Of a stretch of 64,000 nt of DNA, positions 45,624 through 55,331 are shown in pieces; the stretch's first letter is position 1; each line of letters starts with the position of its first letter. Origin of the DNA: a bacterium (GTDB lineage Bacteria > Chloroflexota > Chloroflexia > Chloroflexales > Kallotenuaceae); contig JADDQE010000040.1 in NCBI GenBank assembly GCA_016781525.1, positions 1 through 64,000 of the forward strand, in the 5' to 3' direction. The notes below the pieces were generated by a model. That model was not told where the DNA came from. It saw nothing but the letters and a program-made list of their open reading frames with translations, and ran no database searches. A program made the translations under genes and the position numbers.

Positions 45624-47411
45624 CTACTGACCGCTGGCCAGAGTTGCAAGGATTTCACCCGCCTGTACCGCGGCGCGATTGCTGACATGCACGGCTGAGA
45701 TGGTCCCGGAGCGTGGCGCCGTCACTTCGTTCTCCATTTTCATGGCCTCCACTACAAAAAGCACGTCGCCCGCCTCTACCGGCGCGCCCGGCTGCACACG
45801 TACCGACACTACCGTTCCCTGGATTGGGCTGGCAATTGCATTGGGGTCGACCGCCTGCCGGGTGCCCTGCTTAGCGCGTGTGCGGGTGGGCATACTGGTT
45901 TGCTGGCGACTGGCCGCAGCCCCATTACTTGGTTGAATCGGTGGGCTGCCTGCAACGCGTACCTGGAAGCGTCGCCCATTAACCTCTACTGCAAACGTGC
46001 GCGCAACCTCCTCACGTACATGATCGTTCTCGACCGTGACGAGCTCGGGCTGCGCGAGCGATTTGAGCTGTTCCTCGGTGATGTGTTCCCCGATGAAACG
46101 CACCGTGGCAGATCCACGTTGAAAGGCTTGGCTGTCCATTACCATTTGATGAAATGGGATTGTAGTTCTGGCACCGCTAATCTCGAAATCTGCCAGCGCA
46201 CGACGCATGCGCGCAATTGCTTCGACCCGATCCTGGCCCCAGGTAATAAGCTTGGCCACCAGCGAGTCGTAAAACTGTGGGATCGTATCACCCTCGGCAT
46301 AGCCGCCGTCGACGCGAACGCCCAGCCCGTGCGGTTCGCGATACGTCGACAGCTTGCCCAGCGCGGGTCGAAAGCCGGCGGCCGGATCTTCGGCGTTGAC
46401 CCGGCACTCAATCGCATGGCCAGTCAGCTTGATCTGCTCTTGGGACCATGGGAGCCGCTCACCCTGTGCCACCCTGATTTGCCATTTGACCAGATCGATG
46501 CCGGTGACGGCCTCGGTGACTGTATGCTCAACCTGAATGCGGGTGTTCATCTCCAAGAAGAAGAATTGCCCATGCTCAAAGAGAAACTCAAGCGTGCCTG
46601 CGCCCGTGTACCCAACTCGCTGCGTTAGTCGCACCGCGGCATCGCCCATCTCGGCGCGTAGGTCTGGGGTGAGCGCGGGTGATGGACTTTCTTCGACCAG
46701 CTTTTGGTGCCGCCGCTGAATCGAGCAGTCCCGCTCTCCCAGATAAAGGACGTTGCCGTGCGTATCGGCCAGGATTTGAATTTCGATGTGGCGCGGATCG
46801 CGGATGTACTTTTCGACGTAGACTTCGTCGTTCTTGAAATACGCCGCTGCCTCACGTTTTGCGCTATCAAAGGCGTCGGCAACGTCGCGGCGCTGAGCGG
46901 CAACTTTGAGCCCGCGCCCACCTCCGCCAGCACTTGCTTTGATCGCAAGTGGGTAGCCAAATTGCTCTCCCAGACGCAGCACTTCGTCAACCGACGCAAC
47001 CGGCGCCGTTGTGCCAGGCACAACCGGAACGTTCGCTGCGATCGCCTCGTTGCGCGCTGGGACCTTGCTGCCCATACGCTCCATTGCCTCGGGCGTTGGG
47101 CCGATAAAGGTGATGCCTGCATCCCTACAGGCTGCCGCAAATGTGGCGTTTTCGGCCAAAAAGCCATAGCCGGGATGGATTGCGTCGGCGTGCGCCCGGC
47201 GCGCCGTGGCTATGATGATGTCGATTTGTAGATAGCTTTCGGTGGGTGAGGGCGGCCCGATAAGGTACGCCTCGTCGGCGTAGCGCACGTGGAGCGCATC
47301 GCGGTCGGCCTCGGAGTAGACGGCAATGGTGCGCAGGCCCAGCTCTTTACAGGCGCGCATTACCCGCAGGGCAATCTCGCCACGGTTAGCAATCAGGACG
47401 GTCGAGAACAC
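45624..47411 (-). CDS. biotin carboxylase fused to biotin carboxyl carrier domain
   Basis: The alpha subunit of an acyl-CoA (acetyl- or propionyl-CoA type) carboxylase. About 595 residues. The biotin carboxylase part has ANRGEIALR at the N-terminus, the ATP-grasp glycine loop KASAGGGGRGLK near 160 and EMNTRIQVEHTVTE near 290. The C-terminal BCCP domain carries the biotinylated Lys in VEAMKMENE near 560. A Pro/Thr/Gln-rich linker joins the two. The GTG at 47411 has GGAG seven nt upstream and gives the family start MFSTVLIANRG. The carboxyltransferase gene is not adjacent; an 89-residue protein is encoded just upstream. Confidence 0.92.
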   Translation of the reverse strand: MFSTVLIANRGEIALRVMRACKELGLRTIAVYSEADRDALHVRYADEAYLIGPPSPTESYLQIDIIIATARRAHADAIHPGYGFLAENATFAAACRDAGITFIGPTPEAMERMGSKVPARNEAIAANVPVVPGTTAPVASVDEVLRLGEQFGYPLAIKASAGGGGRGLKVAAQRRDVADAFDSAKREAAAYFKNDEVYVEKYIRDPRHIEIQILADTHGNVLYLGERDCSIQRRHQKLVEESPSPALTPDLRAEMGDAAVRLTQRVGYTGAGTLEFLFEHGQFFFLEMNTRIQVEHTVTEAVTGIDLVKWQIRVAQGERLPWSQEQIKLTGHAIECRVNAEDPAAGFRPALGKLSTYREPHGLGVRVDGGYAEGDTIPQFYDSLVAKLITWGQDRVEAIARMRRALADFEISGARTTIPFHQMVMDSQAFQRGSATVRFIGEHITEEQLKSLAQPELVTVENDHVREEVARTFAVEVNGRRFQVRVAGSPPIQPSNGAAASRQQTSMPTRTRAKQGTRQAVDPNAIASPIQGTVVSVRVQPGAPVEAGDVLFVVEAMKMENEVTAPRSGTISAVHVSNRAAVQAGEILATLASGQ

Positions 47412-47498
47412 GGCGCGCTCCACGGGTGTTGAGGCTGATGGCTAAATGTTAGTCGGCCCAACCGCCGCCTCTCTTACCTAGCTGCTCAACCTATGCAA

Positions 47499-47768
47499 TT
47501 AAAGCCCGACGATGCCATACCCACCACGACCAGCTCGCCGCAAACGCTCGACCGTCGACCAGCGCGGCTGTACGCCCGTTCGGTCAGGCTGAAGGCCTTG
47601 AACCACGAGCTTGGCTGCGTTACGCCAAGTCTGCTGTAAGAGTTGTTCGCTGTCTTGCAGGGTCGCGGACTGCTCCGCAGCAATGTAGGCCTCCACCGCC
47701 GCGAGCGCTGCCACAACTTCATCGTCGAGCGGATCGATTGGGCTGCCGAGCAGCGGGTCTGTGTTCAT
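47499..47768 (-). CDS. small acidic protein upstream of the biotin carboxylase, possible accessory subunit
   Basis: 89 residues: an acidic N-terminal half with DDEVVAALAAVEAYIAAEQ and a basic C-terminal half with WRNAAKLVVQGLQPDRTG and WSTVERLRRAGRGGYG. The helix plus W-x-x-A-A-K pattern resembles small subunits found with biotin-dependent carboxylases, but I assign this only by context. It is 87 bp upstream of the carboxylase on the same strand. A TATAAT lies 8 nt before its ATG, so it probably starts a leaderless transcript that continues into the carboxylase. Confidence 0.65.
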   Translation of the reverse strand: MNTDPLLGSPIDPLDDEVVAALAAVEAYIAAEQSATLQDSEQLLQQTWRNAAKLVVQGLQPDRTGVQPRWSTVERLRRAGRGGYGIVGL

Positions 47769-47776
47769 GCCGTGGC

Positions 47777-47782
47777 ATTATA
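47777..47782 (-). promoter_or_regulatory. -10 box, leaderless promoter of the small carboxylase-linked gene
   Basis: TATAAT on the minus strand, 8 nt before the ATG at 47768. No ribosome site. TTGCAG stands 18 bp upstream as a weak -35. Confidence 0.6.
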
Positions 47783-47875
47783 TGCGACCAAGCTCTGTTC
47801 CTGCAACTAGATGTCGCAGCCGCAAGCTGCGCGACACCTTCCAAAGTCCGCGTCAACTACCACATTAAATAGCGA

Positions 47876-48697
47876 TTAGCTTTCGTGCCGTCTAAGCAGG
47901 GTGACGGCAACGACGCGCCAAATCCACTGCGCGCGGCGCTCTAGGCTCACGCGGGTAAAGCTTTGGTTGAGCTCGTCCAGCAACGGGAAGTCGATACCGC
48001 CAGCTCCCAGCAGGCGCTGTAGCACCCGACCCCAGCTACTGCCAGCGGCCACAAGGTTCATACAGAAGAACACGCCATTGGGCTGCAATATGCGGTGGAC
48101 CTCGCGGAGGGCGCCCTGCTGGTCGCCGATTTCATTCAGCGAGCCGCCCATCGCTACGCCACGGGCCACATCATCCCGGAATGGAAGGGCCTGAGCCGAG
48201 GCCCGAACATAGGAGACGCGCTGGCCGCGCGCCAAAGACAGTCGACGCGCCTCTCGTAAGAACGGCATCGAGTGGTCGATGGCTCCCACGATCAGGCCAG
48301 GTTGGGCCAGGGCCCGTGCGTATAAGCCCGCTGAGCAGGCCACGTCGATGTACACGTTGCCCGGCTGTGGCTGGATCAGCTCACACAGCAATGTAAGCTC
48401 TTCCCGCAGCGGAAAATGCCGGCCGCTCATGATGCTCAGCGCGGTCCAGCGCCACGCTGGTTCGTATCCTCGCGCTGTTAGTGGAACGTAGTTTGTAAGC
48501 TGGGTTGGCGTCAATGGGACAGGTGCGTCGCCCAGGGCATCCCAGACTCCGTCTAGGATCGCTGTCTGTGCTCCACAATTTGAACAGCGCAGCGCTCCGG
48601 CAACAATTTCTCCCGCTTCCTCAAGCGGTCCCAAAAGCGTCAGAGGGGAATGGGAACAAGCTGGGCAGCACAGCGCGGGCAGCAGTTCGGCGTACAT
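47876..48697 (-). CDS. SAM-dependent methyltransferase with N-terminal zinc ribbon
   Basis: 273 residues. A Trm112-like zinc ribbon leads the protein (CCPAC near 10 and CSNC near 38). The class I methyltransferase domain has motif I YIDVACSAGLYARALAQ near 112, GAIDHSMPFL (motif II) and RASAQALPFRDDVAR (motif III/IV region). The pattern resembles UbiE/COQ5-type or methyltransferase-11 proteins. Substrate not predictable. GAGGAG precedes the ATG. It stands alone between the carboxylase cluster and lysA. Confidence 0.88.
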   Translation of the reverse strand: MYAELLPALCCPACSHSPLTLLGPLEEAGEIVAGALRCSNCGAQTAILDGVWDALGDAPVPLTPTQLTNYVPLTARGYEPAWRWTALSIMSGRHFPLREELTLLCELIQPQPGNVYIDVACSAGLYARALAQPGLIVGAIDHSMPFLREARRLSLARGQRVSYVRASAQALPFRDDVARGVAMGGSLNEIGDQQGALREVHRILQPNGVFFCMNLVAAGSSWGRVLQRLLGAGGIDFPLLDELNQSFTRVSLERRAQWIWRVVAVTLLRRHES

Positions 48698-48953
48698 CAG
48701 TTGTCTCCTCGCGCGCTATTGTACGTCATGCGAACAAGTGACGCCCTCCGGTCACACACGACCATGAGGGCTCATGTGACGGTTGGGCCCCTGCGCTTGG
48801 CTGCCCTTTGGCTTAGCTGCCGGGCCAAGCCACCAACCGCGCCCGGGCTGCGCCCTCCATGTGTTGTGCTTGCGGCCGCGATTCGGTCGTTGTTTTCCAC
48901 CCGCATTCCTCAGGAGGAAAAGAAGGAGTGAGTAGGGCATAGGCCCAGCTGAT

Positions 48954-50357
48954 CTACTTTTCGCCATCCAGCTCGTCCAGCAGCATATCCCGCCGCATGA
49001 TGTCTTCAAAGGTTTCACGTCGTTGAAGCACACGAGCCCGCCCGTCCCGAACACCAACCAGTGCTGGTCGTGGCACAAGGTTATATGTACTGGCCATGCT
49101 CAGGGTGTAGGCTCCAGCCATTGGGATCGCAAGCAGGGCGCCGGGTTGGGTTGCGGGTAGCGCAACATCCCTCAGCAGGACGTCACCACTTTCACAGTAA
49201 CGGCCCACCACGGTTGCGGTCTCGACCGGGTCGGCCTCGACTTGATCTGCTTGGATGACGGAGTAGCGCGCATCATAGAGCGCCGGCCGAATGTTATCAC
49301 CCATACCGCCGTCCACCGCGATAAAGGTGCGAATACCCGGAATCGGTTTTACGGCGACGACTTCATACAGGGCGACAACAGAACGCGCAATCAGTGATCG
49401 GCCCGGCTCGAGCACCAGTCGTGGGAGCTCAAACCCGTGTCGCGTGCACTGCGCTGTGACGGTGTCGGCGAGGGTTTGGATATAGGCCTCGATGTCGGGG
49501 GCCGGATCGCCTTCACGATATGGAACGCCAAGCCCTCCGCCCGGACTCAGCTCGCGCAGCTCCCAGCCGAACTCGGCCCGACTATCGGCCGCGAAGGCCA
49601 TCAGCCGCTCTACCCCGAGCGCCAGCGGCGCATACTCGTCGATCTGGGAGCCGAGGTGCGCGTGCAGTCCCATCAGCTCGAGACCAGGTGATTGCAGTGC
49701 AAGCTCAACTGCGGCACGTGCCATCCCTGTCTTGATGGGCAGCCCGAACTTCGAGTCCAGCTGTCCTGTTTGAATATGCGCGTGGGTATGGACGTTTATT
49801 CCCGGATTGAGGCGGAGCAAGATGCGTTGGCGCTGCTGGCCCTGTGCAGCGCGGTTGCGGGTCAACTCGGCAAGTACGCGCAGCTCGTCGAGACTATCAA
49901 CGATGATGCGACCGACACCCCAGGCGAGAGCTTGCTCCAGCTCACGCCGTGGCTTGGCATTGCCGTGCAAATGAACATGCTCGGGCGACGCGCCCGCGCG
50001 GCGTGCGACTGCCAGCTCACCAAGTGACACGCAGTCGAGACCCATGCCCCAGCTGGTCAACAGCTGGGCCAGGGCCGTGTTAAGCAAGGCCTTGCTGGCA
50101 TAGTGAATTGTGCTTGGTCCCGGATACTGTGCGGCAAGCGCGCTGATAAAGTGACGCGCCGTTGTCTCAAGGGTGAGCTCATCCAGTACGTACAGTGGAG
50201 TGCCGAGCTCGCGCGCGAGCTCGGTCGTGTCGCATCCGCCAAGCACAAGATGGCCTTGCGCTCGCGTAGTCGATACTGGCCACAAAAAAGGGTGAAGCTG
50301 TTGCATCAGCTCAGGATACCCCGCGTCATGCTCTTTTGACAAGACATTCACCTGCAT
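48954..50357 (-). CDS. lysA: diaminopimelate decarboxylase
   Basis: The last step of lysine synthesis: PLP-dependent decarboxylation of meso-diaminopimelate. 467 residues. The PLP Lys is in HYASKALLN near residue 68, HLGSQIDE near 240, the GGG loop in SPGGGLGVPY near 277, and the substrate Cys in GRYCESGDVL near 390. The extended N-terminus leaves the start uncertain: ATG 50357 or ATG 50306 (MQQLHPF), neither with a good ribosome site. No lysine riboswitch or other dap gene is visible nearby. Confidence 0.94.
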   Translation of the reverse strand: MQVNVLSKEHDAGYPELMQQLHPFLWPVSTTRAQGHLVLGGCDTTELARELGTPLYVLDELTLETTARHFISALAAQYPGPSTIHYASKALLNTALAQLLTSWGMGLDCVSLGELAVARRAGASPEHVHLHGNAKPRRELEQALAWGVGRIIVDSLDELRVLAELTRNRAAQGQQRQRILLRLNPGINVHTHAHIQTGQLDSKFGLPIKTGMARAAVELALQSPGLELMGLHAHLGSQIDEYAPLALGVERLMAFAADSRAEFGWELRELSPGGGLGVPYREGDPAPDIEAYIQTLADTVTAQCTRHGFELPRLVLEPGRSLIARSVVALYEVVAVKPIPGIRTFIAVDGGMGDNIRPALYDARYSVIQADQVEADPVETATVVGRYCESGDVLLRDVALPATQPGALLAIPMAGAYTLSMASTYNLVPRPALVGVRDGRARVLQRRETFEDIMRRDMLLDELDGEK

Positions 50358-50599
50358 TTGATAAACGGGCCAAGATCACCGGTAGTCATATGGCCACGTT
50401 GCCGATAGGACTTTTGGTGGATGTCTACGACCGAGGTGCGTATTATCGTAGCTAGGTTCGTCAATTCTGAGACGCCATGTGGCGGCGTTGTCAGTGTGTC
50501 TTCACAGTGACTTCATCGACGCGCCTGACAATGACCGCTACAATCGCGCTGTCGGTTGCGGAGTTACACATCCCCACGTATCTAGTCTAGGAGGAACAC

Positions 50600-52381
50600 A
50601 TGAATCGTCGTCGGTCGATTGAGTGGCTGAAGCGAGGCCTGGCAGCGTCGACGCTTGGCGCGATGCTGGTGGGCACAGCGCAGGCAGCGCCGTGGGCGGG
50701 AAACCGAACACAATTTGCTTCACCACGCTTCGAGCAAGTCTGGACGGCTGCGGACCGGCCGGTACAGCAGGGGCAGACCCAGCGCTCGTGGACCTGGGGC
50801 CCGAGCGCGTGGTTCGACTATAAAGAGTTCTACAAGCAGTCGCCCAATGGCCTGCGTCAGGTGCAGTACTTCGACAAGTCACGCATGGAGATCAACAATC
50901 CCTCCGTGACGACGGGTCCGTTGAACGGCGTGACCAACGGCTTGCTGCCGGTGGAGATGGTATCGGGCCGCGTCAAGCTGGGCGATGCTCCCACCGAGGC
51001 GGAGAACGCGCCGCGGGCAGCGGCAGAAATTCCCGTGGCTGGCGACCCAGCGGCGCAGAACGCCAACGCGCCGACATATGCGAGCTTCCGTGGTGTGGCG
51101 ACGACGGACAACCCGTATCGCGATCAGAACAAGGTCGGGCAGCGCATCGGGCAAACGTTCACGAAGGACGGGTCGATCGGCTTCCGGCAGGACCTGGCGG
51201 ACAAGCCGGGCACGGATATCGTGGCGTACGAGACGGTGACGGGACACAACGTGCCACGGGTCTTCAACGATTTCCGGAACGCGGGACCGGTGGCCGCGAT
51301 TGCGGCGTTCGGGTATCCGATTACGGACCCATACTGGATCACGGCCAAGGTTGGCGGGCAGGACAAGGACATCCTGGTGCAGCTGTTTGAGCGTCGGGTG
51401 GTAACCTACACGCCGTCGAACCCGGCACAGTATCAGGTGGAGATGGGCAACGTCGGCCAGCACTACTTCCAGTGGCGCTACCCCGAGCTGGGCATGCCAT
51501 GGGCTTCGGGCGAGCCGAACCTCCCCATCGCGTACGCCTCCAAGGTTGACACCAACGATTTCAATGTCTACACGATGGACGCTAATGGCAGCGGCCAGAG
51601 CGCGATCACCGGTAACCCGAAGGAGACTCTGCCGTACTCGGTTAAGCGGTCCTGGAAGCAGGAGAATAACCGGATTTGGGGCGACACAAAGCGCTTCAAC
51701 GACAAGCGCCAGCTCGTCAGCATGAAGCTTGACGGCAGCGATCTGCGCCAAGAGCTGAGCAGCGGCTCAAATGATTTCACCCCATCCGTCTCGCCGGATG
51801 GCACCAAGGTCGTCTTTGCGTCGGATCGTGATGGCAACGCCGATCTGTACATCCGCAACATCGGCAGCACGGCCGAGCCCACGCGCCTGACCGACACGAT
51901 CGGCTGTATCAACCAGCACCCGTCGTGGCTACCGGACGGCTCGGGCATCGTGTACGAGAGCAACTGCCAGGGGAACTACGAGGTTTACCGCGGCGCGCTC
52001 AGCTACAGCCAGGACAAGCTGAACGAGCTGACGATCGCGGCGCTGATCTCGCCGGTGAACGCCCAGCGGCTGACCAACAACAACAGCGATGACCGCTACC
52101 CGGCGCTCTCCCCGGATGGCTCACGGATCGCTTATACGGCGACGCGTGATGGCAACGGCGAGATCTACCTGATGAACGCCGACGGCGGTCAGCAGCAGCG
52201 CATCACCAACAACAACAGCAGTGACGAGGCGCCGACTTGGTCGCCCGATGGCTCGAAGCTGGTCTTCAACAGCAACCGCGACGGCGATCATGAGGTCTAC
52301 ATCATGAACCGCGACGGCAGCGGCCAGGTCCAGCTGACCAACAACGGCAAGGACGACGGCTGGGCGCTCTGGGCACAATAA
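50600..52381 (+). CDS. secreted protein with Chloroflexota-type N-terminal region and TolB-like beta-propeller
   Basis: 593 residues. A signal peptide (about 1-31, basic then hydrophobic, cleaved after AQA) directs export. The next 260 residues contain W-T-A-A-D-R-P-V, SWTWGPSAWFDYKEFY and VQYFDKSRMEIN, a region I associate with secreted proteins of this phylum. The C-terminal part has WD40-like PD40 repeats near 395, 440, 505 and 550 (SPDGTKVVFASDRDGN, SPDGSRIAYTATRDGN, SPDGSKLVFNSNRDGD), giving a four- to six-bladed propeller. It likely binds surface ligands; no enzymatic motif seen. A good AGGAGG ribosome site and a 14-bp terminator flank it. Confidence 0.88.
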   Translation: MNRRRSIEWLKRGLAASTLGAMLVGTAQAAPWAGNRTQFASPRFEQVWTAADRPVQQGQTQRSWTWGPSAWFDYKEFYKQSPNGLRQVQYFDKSRMEINNPSVTTGPLNGVTNGLLPVEMVSGRVKLGDAPTEAENAPRAAAEIPVAGDPAAQNANAPTYASFRGVATTDNPYRDQNKVGQRIGQTFTKDGSIGFRQDLADKPGTDIVAYETVTGHNVPRVFNDFRNAGPVAAIAAFGYPITDPYWITAKVGGQDKDILVQLFERRVVTYTPSNPAQYQVEMGNVGQHYFQWRYPELGMPWASGEPNLPIAYASKVDTNDFNVYTMDANGSGQSAITGNPKETLPYSVKRSWKQENNRIWGDTKRFNDKRQLVSMKLDGSDLRQELSSGSNDFTPSVSPDGTKVVFASDRDGNADLYIRNIGSTAEPTRLTDTIGCINQHPSWLPDGSGIVYESNCQGNYEVYRGALSYSQDKLNELTIAALISPVNAQRLTNNNSDDRYPALSPDGSRIAYTATRDGNGEIYLMNADGGQQQRITNNNSSDEAPTWSPDGSKLVFNSNRDGDHEVYIMNRDGSGQVQLTNNGKDDGWALWAQ

Positions 52382-52405
52382 CCAGCTTGCTCCCTTTCAT
52401 ACGTC

Positions 52406-52434
52406 GACAGCTCCAGGAACTTCCTGGAGCTGTC
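52406..52434 (+). terminator. terminator of the secreted propeller gene
   Basis: GACAGCTCCAGGAA (52406-52419) and TTCCTGGAGCTGTC (52421-52434) form a near-continuous 14-bp inverted repeat followed by CCGTTT. Confidence 0.65.
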
Positions 52435-52593
52435 CCGTTTAAGTCCCACATGCGTGCGGGATAGCGTGATCGTTGCGGAGTGCAATGGTATTCATAGCCC
52501 AAAAGGCAGAGTGGCTAGACAGATGGCAACTGCGGACGGGTAGCAAATCCCCTACAGGCGATTTATTTTGGGGGACAGGTCGAGCGGGTAACG

Positions 52594-53823
52594 TTACGCT
52601 TCGCGCCGCATAAGGCCATCAGCAGCACGCATCAGCTGCTCATGGCGCTCGGCTGGAACATTCTTCGTCTGAAGATACAGCTCGAGTGCGCGGCGGGGTG
52701 TTAGGCCATCGCGCACCTGCTCGGCTACCTCGGCGAAGCGGCCGCGGGTCGTTCGCTCGACATCGATCGCGACTGCCGCGACCACATGCACGCCTGCTGC
52801 TTCAAGCTGGGCATGTATCGCCCGCTCGTCGATTGCCGGCCGCTGTGCGGGGAGGCATTCGATCTGCACACGAACCACAGCCTGTTCAAGGTTGCGGGTG
52901 GCAATCGCTCGGCGGATCCGCTCTTGTGGATCACCATGCTGGCGTACATCCACTCGCACCGTCACAAACGGACGAGCGTCAAGCTCGACGAAGTGCCAGC
53001 TTGTGTTGTCTTTCTCAACGTCGGCAATCACAAAGCCCTTGGGCTCATGCTCCTCGCCGAAGTCAATGCGCTCGATACTGCCCGGATACACAGCTGGGGG
53101 CTGTGTCCCAACCGCTTGATGCTTGTGAATATGGCCGAGCGCGACGTAATCAATGCCAGGTAGGGCTAGGAGCGAGCGTGGAATGACAAGATCCTGCCCT
53201 AGCATGACGCTCCGCTCGGCGCCATAAGTCGCCCCGCCGATTGTTCCATGAAATGTTAGCACTGTTGGGATGGACGGGTCGAGCCGCTCGACCGTTCCCT
53301 CGATAAAGCTGCCGACACGACTGAGAATTTCGGTTTCGAGCGCGCTCATCGGTAGCCCAATCATCTCGTCTTTGGTCAACAGCGCCTGCCGGTTAAGCCA
53401 TGGCACCGCGATAATCTGGATCGAACCGGCGCGCGTATTAATCAAGTGGAAGCGCATACGTGACGCGATCGTAACGCCTTCGATCTCGAGTGTGTCGAAA
53501 ATCTCGACGGAGTGCGCGCGGGTGCTGGTGGCGGGCGCATCATGATTGCCAGTTAGAATAAAAATAGGAAGGCCAGCGCGAACGACGCGGTTGAGCCGAC
53601 GCGCGAACTCACGCTGGTGGGTCGGGTTCGGGGTGCGATTCTTGTAGATGTCGCCGGCAATCAGCACAAGGTCGACGGGCTCGCGCTCAAGCGCATAGTC
53701 AAGCACGTCGTCGAAGCGGTGGAGGTAATCCTCGAGGCGCGTATGAAGGCCAGTTTGCGGGTTGGGATGGCCGTAGTTCTCCATCCCGATATGAATATCG
53801 GCCAAATGTAGCAGTTTTGGCAT
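52594..53823 (-). CDS. SbcD/Mre11-like DNA repair nuclease
   Basis: 409 residues. Phosphoesterase motifs in order: LADIHIGMENYG near 6, AGDIYKNRTPN near 56, LTGNHDAP near 91, FHGTIGG near 193 and GHIHKHQ near 231. The C-terminal region (about 270-405) matches the capping part of SbcD-type nucleases. These act with the SMC-like ATPase SbcC at DNA ends and hairpins. No sbcC is adjacent, so it may pair with a distant partner or act alone. The basic N-terminus and lack of signal peptide support a cytoplasmic role. Confidence 0.88.
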   Translation of the reverse strand: MPKLLHLADIHIGMENYGHPNPQTGLHTRLEDYLHRFDDVLDYALEREPVDLVLIAGDIYKNRTPNPTHQREFARRLNRVVRAGLPIFILTGNHDAPATSTRAHSVEIFDTLEIEGVTIASRMRFHLINTRAGSIQIIAVPWLNRQALLTKDEMIGLPMSALETEILSRVGSFIEGTVERLDPSIPTVLTFHGTIGGATYGAERSVMLGQDLVIPRSLLALPGIDYVALGHIHKHQAVGTQPPAVYPGSIERIDFGEEHEPKGFVIADVEKDNTSWHFVELDARPFVTVRVDVRQHGDPQERIRRAIATRNLEQAVVRVQIECLPAQRPAIDERAIHAQLEAAGVHVVAAVAIDVERTTRGRFAEVAEQVRDGLTPRRALELYLQTKNVPAERHEQLMRAADGLMRREA

Positions 53824-53929
53824 GACGACCTGTATAAGGCGAATAAATGAGAAACAGTAGGCACGGAGCGGCGCTGTGGGAGGCCGCAGGCGGTAGCGCT
53901 CTTAGATTTTGTTTACGTTTGTCCGGTAT

Positions 53930-53935
53930 TATACT
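53930..53935 (+). promoter_or_regulatory. possible -10 box for the S41 protease
   Basis: TATACT with TTGTTT 15 bp upstream (53909-53914). Spacing is short. The leader would be about 58 nt and ends with GAGGAG before the ATG at 54000. Confidence 0.4.
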
Positions 53936-53999
53936 ACATAATGTTGCACGTTAGCGCATGGTGATCGCACGCGGTGGGCGACGAGATGAGGAGTAGGGT

Positions 54000-55280
54000 A
54001 TGAAGCGGATAGCAGGGTGGCGTCCGCCACTATGGATGGTCGCGGTCTTGATGGGCTGTACGCTGGCGCTGGGCACGGGCGCTGGGTATGTTCAAGGTGC
54101 TGCCAGCAACGGTCAGTGTACCGAGGCGGCCGAGGTGTGCCAAAAATTTACGAACTTCTGGAAGGTCTGGAACCTGGCCGAAGAGCGCTTTTTGGATCCA
54201 AAGGCTGTCGAATCCGACGAGATGATCGCGGGCGCGATCAACGGTATGCTGGACAGCCTCAACGACCAAGGCCACACGCGCTACCTCACCCCTGAGCAGG
54301 CCAAGTATCAGCAGGAAGCTTTAGAGGGTGAGTTCGAGGGCATCGGAGCTTATATCCGCCAGGAAGGCGAGTACCCGACGATCGTTGCACCGATCGAAGG
54401 CTCACCGGCAGAGGCGGCAGGCATTGAAGCGGGTGATATGATCCTACGCGTCAACGGCGAGACGACGCGCGGCCTCGAGCTTGAAGAGGTCATTCGTCGT
54501 GTGCGCGGCAAGCCTGGCACGACTGTGAAGCTCCAGATTCAACATCTAGAGCAGGAAGCGCCGGTCGAGATCACCGTTAAGCGTGCGGCCATCACTGTTC
54601 CCATGGTGACGTGGCGGATGTTGCCCGGCAAAGTCGCCTTGATCAAGCTGTCGCGGTTCGGCGACACGGCCAAGCCAGAGGTCCAGCAAGCGCTTAACGA
54701 GGCGAAGCAGCAGGGCGCCCAAAAGCTAATCTTCGACTTGCGCAACAATCCGGGTGGCCTGCTACCACAGGCAATCGGCGTGACCAGCCAGTTCCTGCCG
54801 GAAGGCGAGACGATCTTGCGGGTACGCGATCGGAACGGCAAGGAAGAAGTGTATAAGTCGAACGAGTCTCAGCCCGAGACGGAGCTGCCGATGGTTGTTC
54901 TGATCAACCAGGGCTCGGCGTCGTCATCTGAGATTTTCACAGGCGCCTTACAGGACTATGGTCGTGCAAAGGTGATCGGCGTACAAACACCGGGTGCCGG
55001 AAGCGTGCTCTCGCCGATTCAGCTTGATGATGGCTCGGCAGTTTACCTAGGCACTGCGGAGTGGCTGACTCCCAAGGGGCGCAAGATACGCCATGAGGGT
55101 GTTAAGCCCGACATTACGGAGGGGCTGCCGATCGATGTAGAGCCGCTTACGCCGACGACGGCGAAGCGACTGACAGATGAGCAGCTTCTCGAGACCGAGG
55201 ACACCCAGATCGCGCGGGCATTGCAGGAGCTTGGCGTACCTACAAGCGCAAGCAGCACGGCCTCTGAGGCTAAGAAGTAA
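54000..55280 (+). CDS. S41-family C-terminal processing protease
   Basis: 426 residues. An N-terminal signal anchor (about 10-33) places the protein outside the membrane. The PDZ domain covers about 100-185 (GAYIRQEGEYPTIVAPI, AGIEAGDMILRVNGE) and recognises substrate C-termini. The S41 core has FDLRNNPGGLLPQAI near 240, the catalytic Ser in NQGSASSSEIFTGAL near 305 and Lys in GAGSVLSPIQLDDGS region. It is the tail-specific type (CtpA-like), which matures or degrades envelope proteins. A GAGGAG ribosome site precedes the ATG; a 14-bp terminator follows. Transcribed alone. Confidence 0.94.
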   Translation: MKRIAGWRPPLWMVAVLMGCTLALGTGAGYVQGAASNGQCTEAAEVCQKFTNFWKVWNLAEERFLDPKAVESDEMIAGAINGMLDSLNDQGHTRYLTPEQAKYQQEALEGEFEGIGAYIRQEGEYPTIVAPIEGSPAEAAGIEAGDMILRVNGETTRGLELEEVIRRVRGKPGTTVKLQIQHLEQEAPVEITVKRAAITVPMVTWRMLPGKVALIKLSRFGDTAKPEVQQALNEAKQQGAQKLIFDLRNNPGGLLPQAIGVTSQFLPEGETILRVRDRNGKEEVYKSNESQPETELPMVVLINQGSASSSEIFTGALQDYGRAKVIGVQTPGAGSVLSPIQLDDGSAVYLGTAEWLTPKGRKIRHEGVKPDITEGLPIDVEPLTPTTAKRLTDEQLLETEDTQIARALQELGVPTSASSTASEAKK

Positions 55281-55300
55281 GCTTCGCGATAATCGACGTT

Positions 55301-55331
55301 AACAGCGGCGCCCCCGTGGGGCGCCGCTGTT
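55301..55331 (+). terminator. S41 protease terminator
   Basis: AACAGCGGCGCCCC (55301-55314), loop CGT, GGGGCGCCGCTGTT (55318-55331), a perfect 14-bp stem, then CGTGTTT. Confidence 0.75.

Noticed and set aside
48760..48840. A possible further heptamer locus (CTGCGCT, CCTTTGG, CTTAGCT words)
   Set aside because: Phase is kept for only about four units and could be chance; not counted with the five loci.
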